DNA of 64,000 nt from Streptomyces sp. NBC_00510 (GTDB lineage Bacteria > Actinomycetota > Actinomycetes > Streptomycetales > Streptomycetaceae): assembly GCA_036013505.1 (NCBI GenBank), contig CP107851.1:1612001-1676000 (forward strand), read 5' to 3'. Below the pieces are notes generated by a model, which had not been told where the DNA came from, ran no database searches, and saw only the letters and a list, made by a program, of their open reading frames with translations. This document shows positions 54,408-62,945 of the stretch, in pieces. Made by a program: the position numbers and the translations under genes. Position 1 is the stretch's first letter, and each line of letters opens with the position of its first letter.

Positions 54408-55512
54408 GCCCACACCGCCCGCACCGCGCGGCCCCCTCTCCCGGGCCGTGCTCGGCACCCTCACCCAGGGGCCGCCGGGAACCGCCCTGCCGGTGTCCAC
54501 CGGGGCGGTCGAGGCCGCCGATCCGTACGGCGAGGACGTACAGCTCGCACTGCACGTCTGCTACGAACTCCACTACCGGGGTTTCGCCGGGGTGCACCCC
54601 GGCTGGGAGTGGGATCCGGGACTGCTCGCGCTGCGCGGCGCCATGGAGGGCTCCTTCGGGGCGGCCCTGCGCGCCGAGCTGCCGGCCGCCCCGGGCGGCG
54701 CCGCGGCCCGCGCGGCCCTCGACCGGGAACTGGAGGGGCTGCTGCGCGAGCCGCGCGACGGGCTCGGTGTGTCGCACTTCCTCCGCGACGAGGGCACCTG
54801 GGAGCAGTTGCGGGAGTACTTCGTGCACCGGTCGGTCTACCAGCTGAAGGAGGCCGATCCGCACGCATGGGTCATCCCAAGGCTCACCGGCCGGGCGAAG
54901 GCCGCTCTCGTGGCCGTCGAGTACGACGAGTTCGGGCGCGGGCGCGCAGAACGCGTGCACGCGCGGCTCTACGCCGACCTGCTCCGGGACGCCGGGCTGG
55001 ACGCCTCCTACGGCCACTACGTGGACGCCGTACCGGCCGTCACCCTCGCCACGGTGAACCTGATCTCCTGGCTGGGCCTGCGCCGGGAACTGCGCGGGGC
55101 GCTCGTGGGGCACTTCGCGGCCGCCGAGATCGCCACCCCGCCGTCCGCCCGACGCACGGTGGAGGCCATCGACCGGCTCGGCGGCGGTGCCGCCTGCCGG
55201 CACTTCTACGAGGAGCACGTCGAGGCCGACGCGGTGCACGAGCAGGTGCTGCGTCGCGACGTCATCGGCGACCTGCTGGCCCGCGAACCGCACCTCACCG
55301 CCGACGTCGTCCTGGGGATCCGTGCCATGGCGCTGGTGGAGCGGCGCCTGGAGGAGCACCTGCTGGGCGCGTGGCGCGCCGGGCGCACCTCGCTGCGCGC
55401 CGTACCGGGGCTCGCCCCGCCGTTCGGTTCGTCCGGGTCGTACGGGGAAGGTGCACCTCATGAGGCCCGGGCAGCGAGCCGCAGCGGCATCCCGCCCGCC
55501 GAGCAGGCCTGA
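54364..55512 (+). CDS. iron-containing redox enzyme family protein (heme oxygenase-like fold)
   Basis: A 382-residue mostly helical protein. The segment LHVCYELHYRGFAG, the Glu/His-containing VEYDEFGRGRAERVHARLYA and the CRHFYEEHVEADAVHEQVLR segment fit the heme-oxygenase-like diiron (HDO) superfamily, with His and Glu ligands for a metal pair in place of heme. Such enzymes carry out oxidative chemistry on amino acids or lipids; the substrate here is unknown. ATG 54364 follows GGAGG and lies inside the 3' end of the YbdK gene, implying coupling. The CDGSH gene nearby may form a functional set. Confidence 0.8.
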   Translation: MDAVCDLSTGPRTAEPTPPAPRGPLSRAVLGTLTQGPPGTALPVSTGAVEAADPYGEDVQLALHVCYELHYRGFAGVHPGWEWDPGLLALRGAMEGSFGAALRAELPAAPGGAAARAALDRELEGLLREPRDGLGVSHFLRDEGTWEQLREYFVHRSVYQLKEADPHAWVIPRLTGRAKAALVAVEYDEFGRGRAERVHARLYADLLRDAGLDASYGHYVDAVPAVTLATVNLISWLGLRRELRGALVGHFAAAEIATPPSARRTVEAIDRLGGGAACRHFYEEHVEADAVHEQVLRRDVIGDLLAREPHLTADVVLGIRAMALVERRLEEHLLGAWRAGRTSLRAVPGLAPPFGSSGSYGEGAPHEARAASRSGIPPAEQA

Positions 55513-55528
55513 GCAAGGAGGACGAGCC

Positions 55529-55600
55529 ATGCGCTCAGAACCCCTGGGAACCCGGGTGGAGACGGCACGCCTCGCGGCGGACCGCGCCCCCGTGCGCTGA
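55529..55600 (+). CDS. possible 23-residue small protein
   Basis: ATG 55529 has an excellent AAGGAGG eight bases upstream, just after the heme-oxygenase-like gene, and the frame MRSEPLGTRVETARLAADRA continues for three more codons to TGA at 55598. The sequence is compatible with a short amphipathic helix. The strong ribosome site is the only support. Confidence 0.3.
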   Translation: MRSEPLGTRVETARLAADRAPVR

Positions 55601-55610
55601 GGCCCCCGCG

Positions 55611-56561
55611 ATGGCAGGTGGGGCGGCCCGGTGGCTCCGGCATCCGTACCGGTCGTGGCGGGACTCACGGGCGGGCCGCATGTGGCACCAGGGGGGCGAA
55701 CTGGAGCTGCTGCAGCGCTCCATGGGGTTCGCGGCACTCGGTCTGGTGACGCTGGTCCCGCTGCTGATCGTGGTCGCCGCGGCCCTGCCCTTCCACGGCA
55801 ACGGCTTCGCGCAGTGGGTCGTGGACGGCATGGGCCTGTCGGCGCGGCCCGCGGAGGCCGTGCGGGAGCTGTTCGCCGCGCCACGCAAGGTGATCAGCTC
55901 CACGAGCGGTCTGAGCCTGCTGGCGCTGGCGCTCTTCGGGCTCTCCTTCGCGGCGTGCGTCGAGGTCGGGTACACCCGGATCTGGCAGGTGCCGCCCACT
56001 CCGTGGCACCACGTGTGGCGGCGGGCGGTGTGGCTGGCGGCGTTGACCGCGTACCTGTTCGCGGAGGCGCAGAGCGGGGTGGTGCTGGGCGGGGGGTGGC
56101 CGGACACGGTGTTCCGCGGCGGCACGGCCGTCGTGCTGGGCTTCGTCTTCTTCTGGTGGGGCCAGTACTTCCTGCTGGCCGGGCAGGTGCCGTTGGCAGC
56201 GCTGGCGCCAGGGGCCGTCGCGACGATGGTCGGCCTCATCGGGCTGCGGGTCTTCTCCTCCTTCGTGTTCGCCCCGCTGATCGTGACCAACGCCGTCTCG
56301 TACGGGGCCGTCGGCACGGTGCTGATCGTGCAGTGCTGGCTGATCGGGGTGGGTTTCGTGGTGTTCGGGGGCGCCTTGCTGGGCCGCCATCTGCAGAATC
56401 CGAGCAAATGGTTTTATTCAGGATCTTCCGGGCAGGCGGAGGGGAGCGCTGATCGAGCCCTGGAAGGAGAAACCCATGGGTGCCGAGAAGAAGGTCAAGC
56501 ACACCGGCCAGAAGATGAAGGGCAAAGCGGAGGAGGCCACGGGCAAGGTGACCGGCAATGA
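55611..56561 (+). CDS. YihY/BrkB-like integral membrane protein
   Basis: A 316-residue protein with about six hydrophobic helices: GFAALGLVTLVPLLIVVAAA, SLLALALFGLSFAACVEVGY, RAVWLAALTAYLFAEAQSGV, TAVVLGFVFFWWGQYFLLAG, VATMVGLIGLRVFSSFVFAP, TVLIVQCWLIGVGFVVFGGA. The pattern fits the UPF0761/YihY (BrkB) family, of unknown function. The last 40 residues are Gly/Arg-rich and overlap csbD by 86 bp in another frame, so the tail may have grown by loss of the original stop. Only AGGCCCC precedes ATG 55611. Confidence 0.75.
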   Translation: MAGGAARWLRHPYRSWRDSRAGRMWHQGGELELLQRSMGFAALGLVTLVPLLIVVAAALPFHGNGFAQWVVDGMGLSARPAEAVRELFAAPRKVISSTSGLSLLALALFGLSFAACVEVGYTRIWQVPPTPWHHVWRRAVWLAALTAYLFAEAQSGVVLGGGWPDTVFRGGTAVVLGFVFFWWGQYFLLAGQVPLAALAPGAVATMVGLIGLRVFSSFVFAPLIVTNAVSYGAVGTVLIVQCWLIGVGFVVFGGALLGRHLQNPSKWFYSGSSGQAEGSADRALEGETHGCREEGQAHRPEDEGQSGGGHGQGDRQ

Positions 56562-56661
56562 GAGCCTGCGCATGAAGGGGAAGAAGGATCAAGTCGCCAG
56601 CGACGCCAAGCAGGCCGTGGAGAAGGGCAAGGACGCGGGCAAGGACGTCTTCGGCCGCTGA
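56476..56661 (+). CDS. CsbD-family general stress protein
   Basis: A 61-residue lysine-rich hydrophilic protein (KVKHTGQKMKGKAEEATGKV, TGNESLRMKGKKDQVASDAK). CsbD proteins are small, often sigma-B controlled stress proteins without known activity. ATG 56476 follows GGAAGGAGA. It lies inside the 3' end of the membrane protein gene and is followed by a very strong hairpin. Confidence 0.92.
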   Translation: MGAEKKVKHTGQKMKGKAEEATGKVTGNESLRMKGKKDQVASDAKQAVEKGKDAGKDVFGR

Positions 56662-56678
56662 CCGCTCTGGTGACCGTC

Positions 56679-56721
56679 GGCGCGGGACCGGCGAGCGCGG
56701 CGCGCTCGCCGGTCCCGCGCC
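56679..56721. terminator. 19-bp perfect hairpin between csbD and MEDS gene
   Basis: 56679-56697 (GGCGCGGGACCGGCGAGCG) and 56703-56721 are exact complements with a five-base loop, between convergent genes; it can terminate both. Confidence 0.85.
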
Positions 56722-56726
56722 GGCGG

Positions 56727-57668
56727 TCAGCCTCGCAGGTAGAAGCGGATGGTGGTGCCGTCGCCTGCGGTGCGCTGGCGCACCAGGTCGGCGATGCGGT
56801 GGACCATCAACAGGCCCCTGCCGTGGGGCCGGTCCCGCGACGCGGGGTGGCGGCCGGCGAGCGGGTCGGTCAGCAGTCCGCGGTCGTGCACCTCGCACAC
56901 CACGTGGCCGTCCCCCGCCCAGACGCGGACGACGCCCGACCCGCCGCCGTGCAGCACGCTGTTCGTGATCAGTTCGCCGGCCGCGAGGGAGAACTCGGCG
57001 AGCCGCTCGCCGCCCAGGCCCAGTCGGCGTGCCTCGGCCGTCGCGACGTGCCGGGCGTCGGCGAGTTGCGGCTCCGCGAAGCCGAAGGCGAAGGCGCCGT
57101 GGGGGGGTTGCGGCAGCCGGTTGTGCGCGGCGATCACCCGGCGCGGTGCGTAGTGCGCGCTGCGTTCCTCACGGCCGCCGTCGACCACCACGGGATGCGT
57201 GGCGCGGGCCTCCGCCAGCACCGCGGCGTCCAGCCGGGCGGCGTCGTAGGGGCACAGGATCGTCACGGGGCGTCCGGCGAACGCCATGTTGATCAGTGCC
57301 TCGTGCTGGGCGCACGCCGGGTACTCCAGGACGCTCCGCCCGGGCCAGACGGGCTCCCCGATGATCCGTACCCGTCCGGTGGGCCGGGTGTCGGCGAAGG
57401 CCCGCAGCACACCGGGGATGATGCGGCCGGGATTGCGCCCGGCCCGCTCCATGTCGACCCAGTGCACCTCGGCGCCGCGCGGGCCCAACGCGGCGCGCAA
57501 CTGGGCGATACGGGGTGGGGGCACGGCCACGGCGACCGGCTCCCCGGCGGCCATCCCGTCCAGCAGGAAAGGCACCGTGGCGGCCGTGTACTCCCGTGCG
57601 TTCCGGTAGAACAGCGCGGGGTGCACGAACGGCCCGGCGTCGGAGACCTCGCCGACCTCGCTCAGCAC
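56727..57668 (-). CDS. MEDS-domain anti-sigma-type regulator with HATPase
   Basis: A 313-residue protein with an N-terminal MEDS (DcmR-type sensory) domain at about 10-170 (FVHPALFYRNAREYTAATVP, then YPACAQHEALINMAF) and a C-terminal RsbW-like HATPase (about 185-313) with GELITNSVLHGGGSG N-box and HGRGLLMVHRIADLV G-region. Proteins of this design bind or phosphorylate anti-sigma antagonists, controlling stress sigma factors. I prefer GTG 57668, seven bases after GGAGG, over the upstream frame start at 57704. Its position beside csbD supports a general-stress role. Confidence 0.9.
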   Translation of the reverse strand: MLSEVGEVSDAGPFVHPALFYRNAREYTAATVPFLLDGMAAGEPVAVAVPPPRIAQLRAALGPRGAEVHWVDMERAGRNPGRIIPGVLRAFADTRPTGRVRIIGEPVWPGRSVLEYPACAQHEALINMAFAGRPVTILCPYDAARLDAAVLAEARATHPVVVDGGREERSAHYAPRRVIAAHNRLPQPPHGAFAFGFAEPQLADARHVATAEARRLGLGGERLAEFSLAAGELITNSVLHGGGSGVVRVWAGDGHVVCEVHDRGLLTDPLAGRHPASRDRPHGRGLLMVHRIADLVRQRTAGDGTTIRFYLRG

Positions 57669-57738
57669 GTCGTCCACCTCCCACCCCCGGGCCGACCTTA
57701 CCAACCGGTTCCGGGGGGTGGGGGGCGCCGAGGAGGCG

Positions 57739-58848
57739 TCAGCTGTCGTAGTCGACCGTCAGGTTGTCGGACTCCGCGTAGCTCTGGCAGGTCAGCACGT
57801 AGCCCGCGTCGACCTCGGACGCCTCGAGGGCGAAGTTGCGGCGCATCTCGGCCTTGCCGTCGGTGACGAGCGCGCGGCAGGTACCGCAGACGCCGCCCTT
57901 GCAGGCGAAGGGCAGATCGGGGCGGGTGCGCTGGGCGCCGTCGAGGACGCTGCGGTCACGGGGCAGCGCGGCCGTGGTCGTACGGCCGTCGAGGACGATG
58001 GTGACCTGGCTGACCGGGCCCTCGGCCACGGCGTCCTCGTGGTGCACCGGGGTCACGGGCTCGTCGTCCGCGTAGAACAGCTCCTGGTGCACCCGCTCCC
58101 CGGGCACGCCGAGGCCGGCGAGGACCTGCTGGGCGTCGACGACCATGCCGTGCGGGCCGCACAGCCACCAGTGGTCGGCGTTCGGGACGTCGACGAGGCC
58201 CTCGACGAGGGTGGCGAGCCGTCCGGCGTCGAGGCGGCCGGAGAGCACCTCGGCCTCGCGCGGCTCCCGTGAGAGCACGTGGGCGAGCTGGAACCGGGCG
58301 GGGTGCAGGTCCTTCAGCTCGGCGAGCTCGTCGGCGAACATCACGGTGTCGGTGCGCCGGTTGCCGTAGAAGAGCGTGACCCGGGACCCGAGGTCGGCGG
58401 CGAGGACGGACTCGGCGATGGAGAGCATCGGGGTGATGCCGGAGCCCGCGGCGATGAGCACATGGTGCCCGGGCGCGCTGAGGTCGGGCGTGAAGGCGCC
58501 GGTGGGGCCCATGACCTCGACGGTGTCGCCCGGGCGCACCTCGTGCACCAGCCACGACGAGAACAGGCCGCCGGGCACCACGCGCACCCCGATGCGGGGG
58601 GTGGCGCCGGCGGGCGAGCAGATGGAGTACGAGCGTCGCTCGTCCCGGCCGTCGACCTCGCGGCGCAGCGTGAGGGACTGACCGGGCGCGAAGGCGAACT
58701 CCCCGGCCAGCTCCTGCGGTATGTCGAAGCTGACGGCGGCGGCGTCCTCGCAGAGCGGCTCGACCGCGGCGACCCGCAGGGCGTGGAAGGCCGGGCGGCG
58801 GCGGACGCGCGGGGCCGGCGCCTGCGGGGCGGGGATGGTCGGGGCCAT
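57739..58848 (-). CDS. paaE: phenylacetyl-CoA epoxidase reductase subunit PaaE
   Basis: A 369-residue oxidoreductase that delivers electrons from NADPH to the PaaABC(D) monooxygenase. An FAD domain (RRSYSICSPAG flavin motif, about residue 75), an NAD(P) domain (LIAAGSGITPMLSIAESVLA) and a C-terminal plant-type 2Fe-2S domain (CKGGVCGTCRALV and the distal YVLTCQSYA Cys) are in the usual order. ATG 58848 overlaps the paaD stop (ATGA). It is the last gene of the paaABCDE operon. Confidence 0.96.
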   Translation of the reverse strand: MAPTIPAPQAPAPRVRRRPAFHALRVAAVEPLCEDAAAVSFDIPQELAGEFAFAPGQSLTLRREVDGRDERRSYSICSPAGATPRIGVRVVPGGLFSSWLVHEVRPGDTVEVMGPTGAFTPDLSAPGHHVLIAAGSGITPMLSIAESVLAADLGSRVTLFYGNRRTDTVMFADELAELKDLHPARFQLAHVLSREPREAEVLSGRLDAGRLATLVEGLVDVPNADHWWLCGPHGMVVDAQQVLAGLGVPGERVHQELFYADDEPVTPVHHEDAVAEGPVSQVTIVLDGRTTTAALPRDRSVLDGAQRTRPDLPFACKGGVCGTCRALVTDGKAEMRRNFALEASEVDAGYVLTCQSYAESDNLTVDYDS

Positions 58849-59369
58849 CAGATCTCCTTGACGTACTCGAACGGCTCCAGGCAGGCACGGCAGCGCCACA
58901 GGGCCTTGCAGGAGGTGGCGGCGAAGCGCGAGGTCTCCTCGGTGTCCGCCGAGCCGCAGCGGGGGCAGGCGACGTCGCGCCGGGTGGCGGTGAGCACCAG
59001 CGGCACCGGCCCGGCGGCGCGCCGGGGCGCGGGACCGGGGGGTGCGATGCCGTGCTCGGCGAGCTTGCGGCGGCCCTCGGGGGTGATCCAGTCGGTCGTC
59101 CACGGCGGGTCCAGGACGGTGCGGATCTCGACCCGGTCGAAGCCCGCGGCGCGCAGCCGGGCGGCCACGTCGGCGCGCATCTCCGCCATGGCCGGGCAGC
59201 CCGAGTACGTGGGGGTGAGGGCGGCCACGACCGTGCCGTCCCCGGTGACCTCGACGTCACGCAGGACGCCGAGGTCGGCCAGGGTCAGCATGGGCAGTTC
59301 GGGGTCCGGCACCTCGGCGGCGACGCGGGCCGCCCGGTGCGCGTCGGTGAGCACGGTCACGGCGCTCAC
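58848..59369 (-). CDS. paaD: phenylacetate catabolism protein PaaD
   Basis: A 173-residue protein with an N-terminal MIP18/DUF59 domain (EVPDPELPMLTLADLGVLRD; TPTYSGCPAMAEMRADV) and a C-terminal zinc-ribbon-like set CPRCG and CRACLEPFEYVKEI. It supports iron-sulfur or diiron maturation of the epoxidase. GTG 59369 overlaps the paaC stop by four bases. Confidence 0.95.
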   Translation of the reverse strand: MSAVTVLTDAHRAARVAAEVPDPELPMLTLADLGVLRDVEVTGDGTVVAALTPTYSGCPAMAEMRADVAARLRAAGFDRVEIRTVLDPPWTTDWITPEGRRKLAEHGIAPPGPAPRRAAGPVPLVLTATRRDVACPRCGSADTEETSRFAATSCKALWRCRACLEPFEYVKEI

Positions 59370-60223
59370 CAGAGCGCTCCGGGGTGTGCGCGGGCAACGC
59401 CCTGCAACTCCGCGAGCAGCGGGGCGAGGTGTTCGGTGCGGTCACCCTCACGGCCGTGGCCGGGCAGGGGATCGGCCTGGACCGGAGGCAGCCCGGCGGC
59501 CTCGGTGACCTGGCGCAGCGCGGCGGTCACCTCGTCCCGCACACCGGCCGGGTCGGCCCCGCACGTGGCGCCGGCCGTGAACAGCTCCTCCAGGTAGGGG
59601 GCGACCTGTTCCAGGCCGGCCCGCATGCGGCGGTGCGACTCCTCGGTGCCGTCGCCGAGCCGTACCACCCACTCGGCGGCGTACTGCCGGTGGTAGGTCA
59701 GCTCGTTGACGCCCTTGGCGGCGACGGCGGCGAGCACCGGGTCCTGCGCGGAGCGGGCGAGCCGCTCGAAGACGGCGAGCCGCCAGCAGGACGTGACGAG
59801 CAGCCGGGCCATGGAGAACGCGAAGTCCCCGCAGGGAAGTTCGGCCAGGCGGACGTTGCGGAAGTCGGCGGCGTCCCGGAAGTAGGCGTAGGCGTCCTCG
59901 TCGCGGCCGGTGCCGTCCACCTGACCAGCGCGGGAGTAGAGCAGACGGGCCTGGCCGAGCAGGTCGAGCCCGATGTTGGCGAGGGCCACCTCCTCCTCCA
60001 ACTCCGGCGCGCGGGTGCACCACTCGGCCAGGCGCTGGGCACCGACCAGGGCGTCGTCGCCCAGCGCCAGGCAGTGGGCGGCCAGCTCCGCGGCGTCCAC
60101 ACCCTCGGGCACGGCGGTGTCGACGCCGTGCAGCGGGTCCTCGAAGCCGGTGCCGAAGGCCCAGCGGGCGTCGCTGTCGTCGTGCCCCTCGGCCAGGGAC
60201 AGGTAGACGTGCTCGTCGCTCAT
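59366..60223 (-). CDS. paaC: phenylacetyl-CoA epoxidase structural subunit PaaC
   Basis: A 285-residue ferritin-like helical protein that pairs with PaaA but lacks a complete diiron site. Characteristic segments are LALGDDALVGAQRLAEWCTR, EEEVALANIGLDLLGQARLL and KGVNELTYHRQYAAEWVVRL. It is located nine bases after paaB and overlaps paaD, as expected for a stoichiometric complex. Confidence 0.96.
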   Translation of the reverse strand: MSDEHVYLSLAEGHDDSDARWAFGTGFEDPLHGVDTAVPEGVDAAELAAHCLALGDDALVGAQRLAEWCTRAPELEEEVALANIGLDLLGQARLLYSRAGQVDGTGRDEDAYAYFRDAADFRNVRLAELPCGDFAFSMARLLVTSCWRLAVFERLARSAQDPVLAAVAAKGVNELTYHRQYAAEWVVRLGDGTEESHRRMRAGLEQVAPYLEELFTAGATCGADPAGVRDEVTAALRQVTEAAGLPPVQADPLPGHGREGDRTEHLAPLLAELQGVARAHPGALW

Positions 60224-60232
60224 GCCCTGCTC

Positions 60233-60541
60233 CTAGATGTGGGGGACGTCTTCGGGGATGTCGTAGAAGGTGGGGTGCCGGTAGACCTTGTCGGCGCTGG
60301 GCGTGAAGAAGGGGTCCTTCTCGTCCCGCGTGGACGCGGCGATGTGCTCCGAGCGCACCACCCAGATGCTCACGCCCTCGTTGCGCCGCGTGTACAGGTC
60401 GCGGGCGTGGGTGAGGGCCATGCGGTCGTCGGCCGCGTGCAGGGAGCCGACGTGGACGTGGTTCAGGCCGCGCTTGCCGCGGACGAACACCTCGTACAGG
60501 GACCACTCGGCCCGGGTCGTGCTGTCGCCGGTGGTGCTCAT
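60233..60541 (-). CDS. paaB: phenylacetyl-CoA epoxidase subunit PaaB
   Basis: A 102-residue protein ([53 protein letters not shown]) that bridges PaaAC heterodimers. ATG 60541 overlaps the paaA stop (ATGA). The short length agrees with the family. Confidence 0.97.
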   Translation of the reverse strand: MSTTGDSTTRAEWSLYEVFVRGKRGLNHVHVGSLHAADDRMALTHARDLYTRRNEGVSIWVVRSEHIAASTRDEKDPFFTPSADKVYRHPTFYDIPEDVPHI

Positions 60542-61521
60542 GCCACGGCTCCTTCCTCTGCCCGGGCCGCCTGCTTGGCGGCGTGGGCGGTCGCGGCCTC
60601 GCGCACCCAGGCGCCTTCCTCGTGTGCGGAGCGGCGGCGTGCCATCCGCTCGGCGTTGCACGGCCCGTCGCCGCTGATGACGCGCTGCAGCTCCGACCAG
60701 TCGGGGGTGCCGAAGTCGTGCCGGCCGCGCTCCTCGTTCCAGCGCAGCTCCGGGTCGGGCAGGGTCACGCCGAGCTTGTCGGCCTGCGGGACGGTCATGT
60801 CGACGAACCGCCGGCGCAGCTCGTCGTTGCTGTGGCGCTTGATCTTCCAGGCCATCGACGCGGCCGAGTTGGGCGAGTCGCCGTCGGGCGGGCCGAACAT
60901 CATCAGCGACGGCCACCACCAGCGGTCCACCGCGTCCTGCACCATCTCCCGCTGGGCCTGGGTGCCGCGCATCATCGTCATCAGCAGCTCATAGCCCTGG
61001 CGCTGGTGGAAGGACTCCTCCTTGCAGATGCGCACCATGGCGCGGGCGTACGGCCCGTAGGAGGAGCGGCACAGTGGCACCTGGTTGCAGATCGCCGCGC
61101 CGTCGACGAACCAACCGATGACGCCGACGTCGGCGAAGCTGAGGGTCGGGTAGTTGAAGATCGAGGAGTACTTCTGGCGGCCCTCGATCAGACGCTGCGT
61201 GAGGTCCGCGCGGTCGATGCCCAGGGTCTCGGCGGCCGAGTAGAGGTACAGCCCGTGGCCGGCCTCGTCCTGGACCTTCGCGAACAGGATGGCCTTGCGG
61301 CGCAGCGACGGGGCACGGGTGATCCACTCGCCCTCGGGCTGCATGCCGATGATCTCCGAGTGCGCGTGCTGCGCGATCTGCCGGATCAGCGTCCTGCGGT
61401 AGCCGTCGGGCATCCAGTCCCGCGGCTCGATGCGCTGGTCCCGCGCGATCGTGGCGTCGAAGTGCTCCTGGAGCGGCGCCTGCGCGCCCTCCGCCGGCAC
61501 GGTGGCGTTCGGTGTGGTCAT
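60538..61521 (-). CDS. paaA: phenylacetyl-CoA epoxidase catalytic subunit PaaA
   Basis: A 327-residue ferritin-like diiron monooxygenase subunit that epoxidises the ring of phenylacetyl-CoA. Metal-site helices include [18 protein letters not shown] and [20 protein letters not shown] with the E-x2-H motifs. It is first in paaABCDE and has a dyad-type operator 18 bp before its ATG, so the operon has its own promoter separate from the thiolase gene upstream. Confidence 0.97.
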   Translation of the reverse strand: MTTPNATVPAEGAQAPLQEHFDATIARDQRIEPRDWMPDGYRRTLIRQIAQHAHSEIIGMQPEGEWITRAPSLRRKAILFAKVQDEAGHGLYLYSAAETLGIDRADLTQRLIEGRQKYSSIFNYPTLSFADVGVIGWFVDGAAICNQVPLCRSSYGPYARAMVRICKEESFHQRQGYELLMTMMRGTQAQREMVQDAVDRWWWPSLMMFGPPDGDSPNSAASMAWKIKRHSNDELRRRFVDMTVPQADKLGVTLPDPELRWNEERGRHDFGTPDWSELQRVISGDGPCNAERMARRRSAHEEGAWVREAATAHAAKQAARAEEGAVA

Positions 61522-61538
61522 CGATACCAGCTTCCCCT

Positions 61539-61557
61539 ACCGACCATTCGTTCGGTT
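61539..61557. promoter_or_regulatory. predicted PaaR-type operator before paaA
   Basis: ACCGACCATTCGTTCGGTT; on the minus strand this is AACCGAA-N5-GGTCGGT, the same 19-bp pattern as at 62895-62913. It starts 18 bp upstream of the paaA ATG, overlapping where transcription should begin. Confidence 0.65.
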
Positions 61558-61631
61558 ACAGTCTGACGAACTTTGCCGCACCCGGCAAGCCCTGTGGACG
61601 ACGGTCGCCCGCGGTCCTCCGAAGCCTGCGC

Positions 61632-62837
61632 TCACACCCGCTCCACCAGCATCGCCACACCCTGGCCGACGCCCACGCAGAGGGTGGCGAGGCCGCGGCG
61701 GCCGCCCTCGCGCTCCAGGCGGCCGAGGAGGGTGAGCAGGATGCGGGCGCCCGAGCAGCCCAGCGGGTGGCCGAGCGCGATCGCGCCGCCGTCGGCGTTC
61801 ACCCGCTCCTCGTCCAGCTTCAGACGGCGGACGACCGCGAGGGCCTGGGCGGCGAAGGCCTCGTTGAGTTCGACGGCGTCCAGGTCGCCGGTCTGCCATC
61901 CGGCGCGGGCGAGGGCCTTCTCCGTCGCCGGGACGGGACCGAGGCCCATCAAGTGGGGCTCGACTCCGGCGGTGGCGGTGGTGACGATCCTGGCGCGGGG
62001 CGTGAGGCCGTACCGCTCGACGGCCGCGCGGCCGGCGACCACGAGGGCGGCGGCGCCGTCGGAGAGCGGCGAGGAGGAGCCGGCGGTCACGATGCCTTCC
62101 TCGCGGAAGATGGTCCGCAGGGTCCCGAGCTTCTCCAGGGTGGTGGAGGGACGCGGGCCCTCGTCACGGGTGACCTCGCCGCCCTTGACGGCGACCGGCA
62201 CGATCTCGCGGTCGAAACGGCCGGCCTCCTGGGCCGCGACGGCCCGCCGGTGGCTGCGCAGCGCGAAGGCGTCGGAGTCGGCGCGGCTGATCCCGTCCAG
62301 GGCGGCGACCTCCTCCGCGGTCTCCCCCATGGACAGCGTGTCCTTGGCGGTGAAGCGCGGGTTGGTGAAGCGCCAGCCCAGGGAGGTGTCGTACACCTCG
62401 CCGGGCTTGGCCCACGGGGTGCCGGGCTTGGCCATCACCCAGGGGGCACGGGTCATGGACTCCACACCGCCGGCGACCACCAGGTCGGCCTCGCCGGAGC
62501 GGATCGCCTGCGCCGCCGAGGCGACGGCGGTGAGCCCGGAGGCACACAGCCGGTTGACGGTGTAGCCGGGCACCGTGTGCGGCAGGCCGGCCAGCAGCAC
62601 GGCCATCCGGGCGACGTCGCGGTTGTCCTCGCCCGCCTGGTTCGCGGCGCCGAGGATCACCTCGTCCACGGCACCGGCCGGGATCCCGGCGCGGCTCACG
62701 GCCTCGCCGACCACCAGGGCCGCCAGGTCGTCGGGGCGCACGGAGGCCAGGGCGCCGCCGTAACGGCCCTGCGGGGTGCGCGCGCCGTCGATCAGGAAGA
62801 CCTCGTCTGCGGGTCGCGCGGGGAGGGGCTGGGACAT
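61632..62837 (-). CDS. acetyl-CoA C-acyltransferase (3-oxoadipyl-CoA thiolase-like, PaaJ)
   Basis: A 401-residue thiolase with nucleophile Cys in VNRLCASGLTAVASA (about residue 90), catalytic His in GHPLGCSGARI and second Cys in LCVGVGQG. Within the paa cluster it probably catalyses the final thiolytic cleavage of 3-oxoadipyl-CoA to acetyl-CoA and succinyl-CoA, although general acyl-CoA thiolysis cannot be excluded. ATG 62837 follows AGGTGG; the ATG-less extension to 62846 is unlikely. It is divergent from paaI across a shared operator region. Confidence 0.92.
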   Translation of the reverse strand: MSQPLPARPADEVFLIDGARTPQGRYGGALASVRPDDLAALVVGEAVSRAGIPAGAVDEVILGAANQAGEDNRDVARMAVLLAGLPHTVPGYTVNRLCASGLTAVASAAQAIRSGEADLVVAGGVESMTRAPWVMAKPGTPWAKPGEVYDTSLGWRFTNPRFTAKDTLSMGETAEEVAALDGISRADSDAFALRSHRRAVAAQEAGRFDREIVPVAVKGGEVTRDEGPRPSTTLEKLGTLRTIFREEGIVTAGSSSPLSDGAAALVVAGRAAVERYGLTPRARIVTTATAGVEPHLMGLGPVPATEKALARAGWQTGDLDAVELNEAFAAQALAVVRRLKLDEERVNADGGAIALGHPLGCSGARILLTLLGRLEREGGRRGLATLCVGVGQGVAMLVERV

Positions 62838-62894
62838 GCGTTCCACCTCTTGACAGGCAGTTCGGATGCTGGATTACCTTGGGTGCCGCACGCT

Positions 62895-62913
62895 AACCGA
62901 ATGTTCGGTCGGT
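62895..62913. promoter_or_regulatory. predicted PaaR-type operator between thiolase gene and paaI
   Basis: AACCGAA-TGTTC-GGTCGGT; the inner ACCGAATGTTCGGT is a palindrome with a two-base centre. It matches the site before paaA and lies between two divergent start codons, so it may serve both. Confidence 0.65.
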
Positions 62914-62945
62914 TCACAAGGGTGGTGACGATCGTGAGGGATGCC

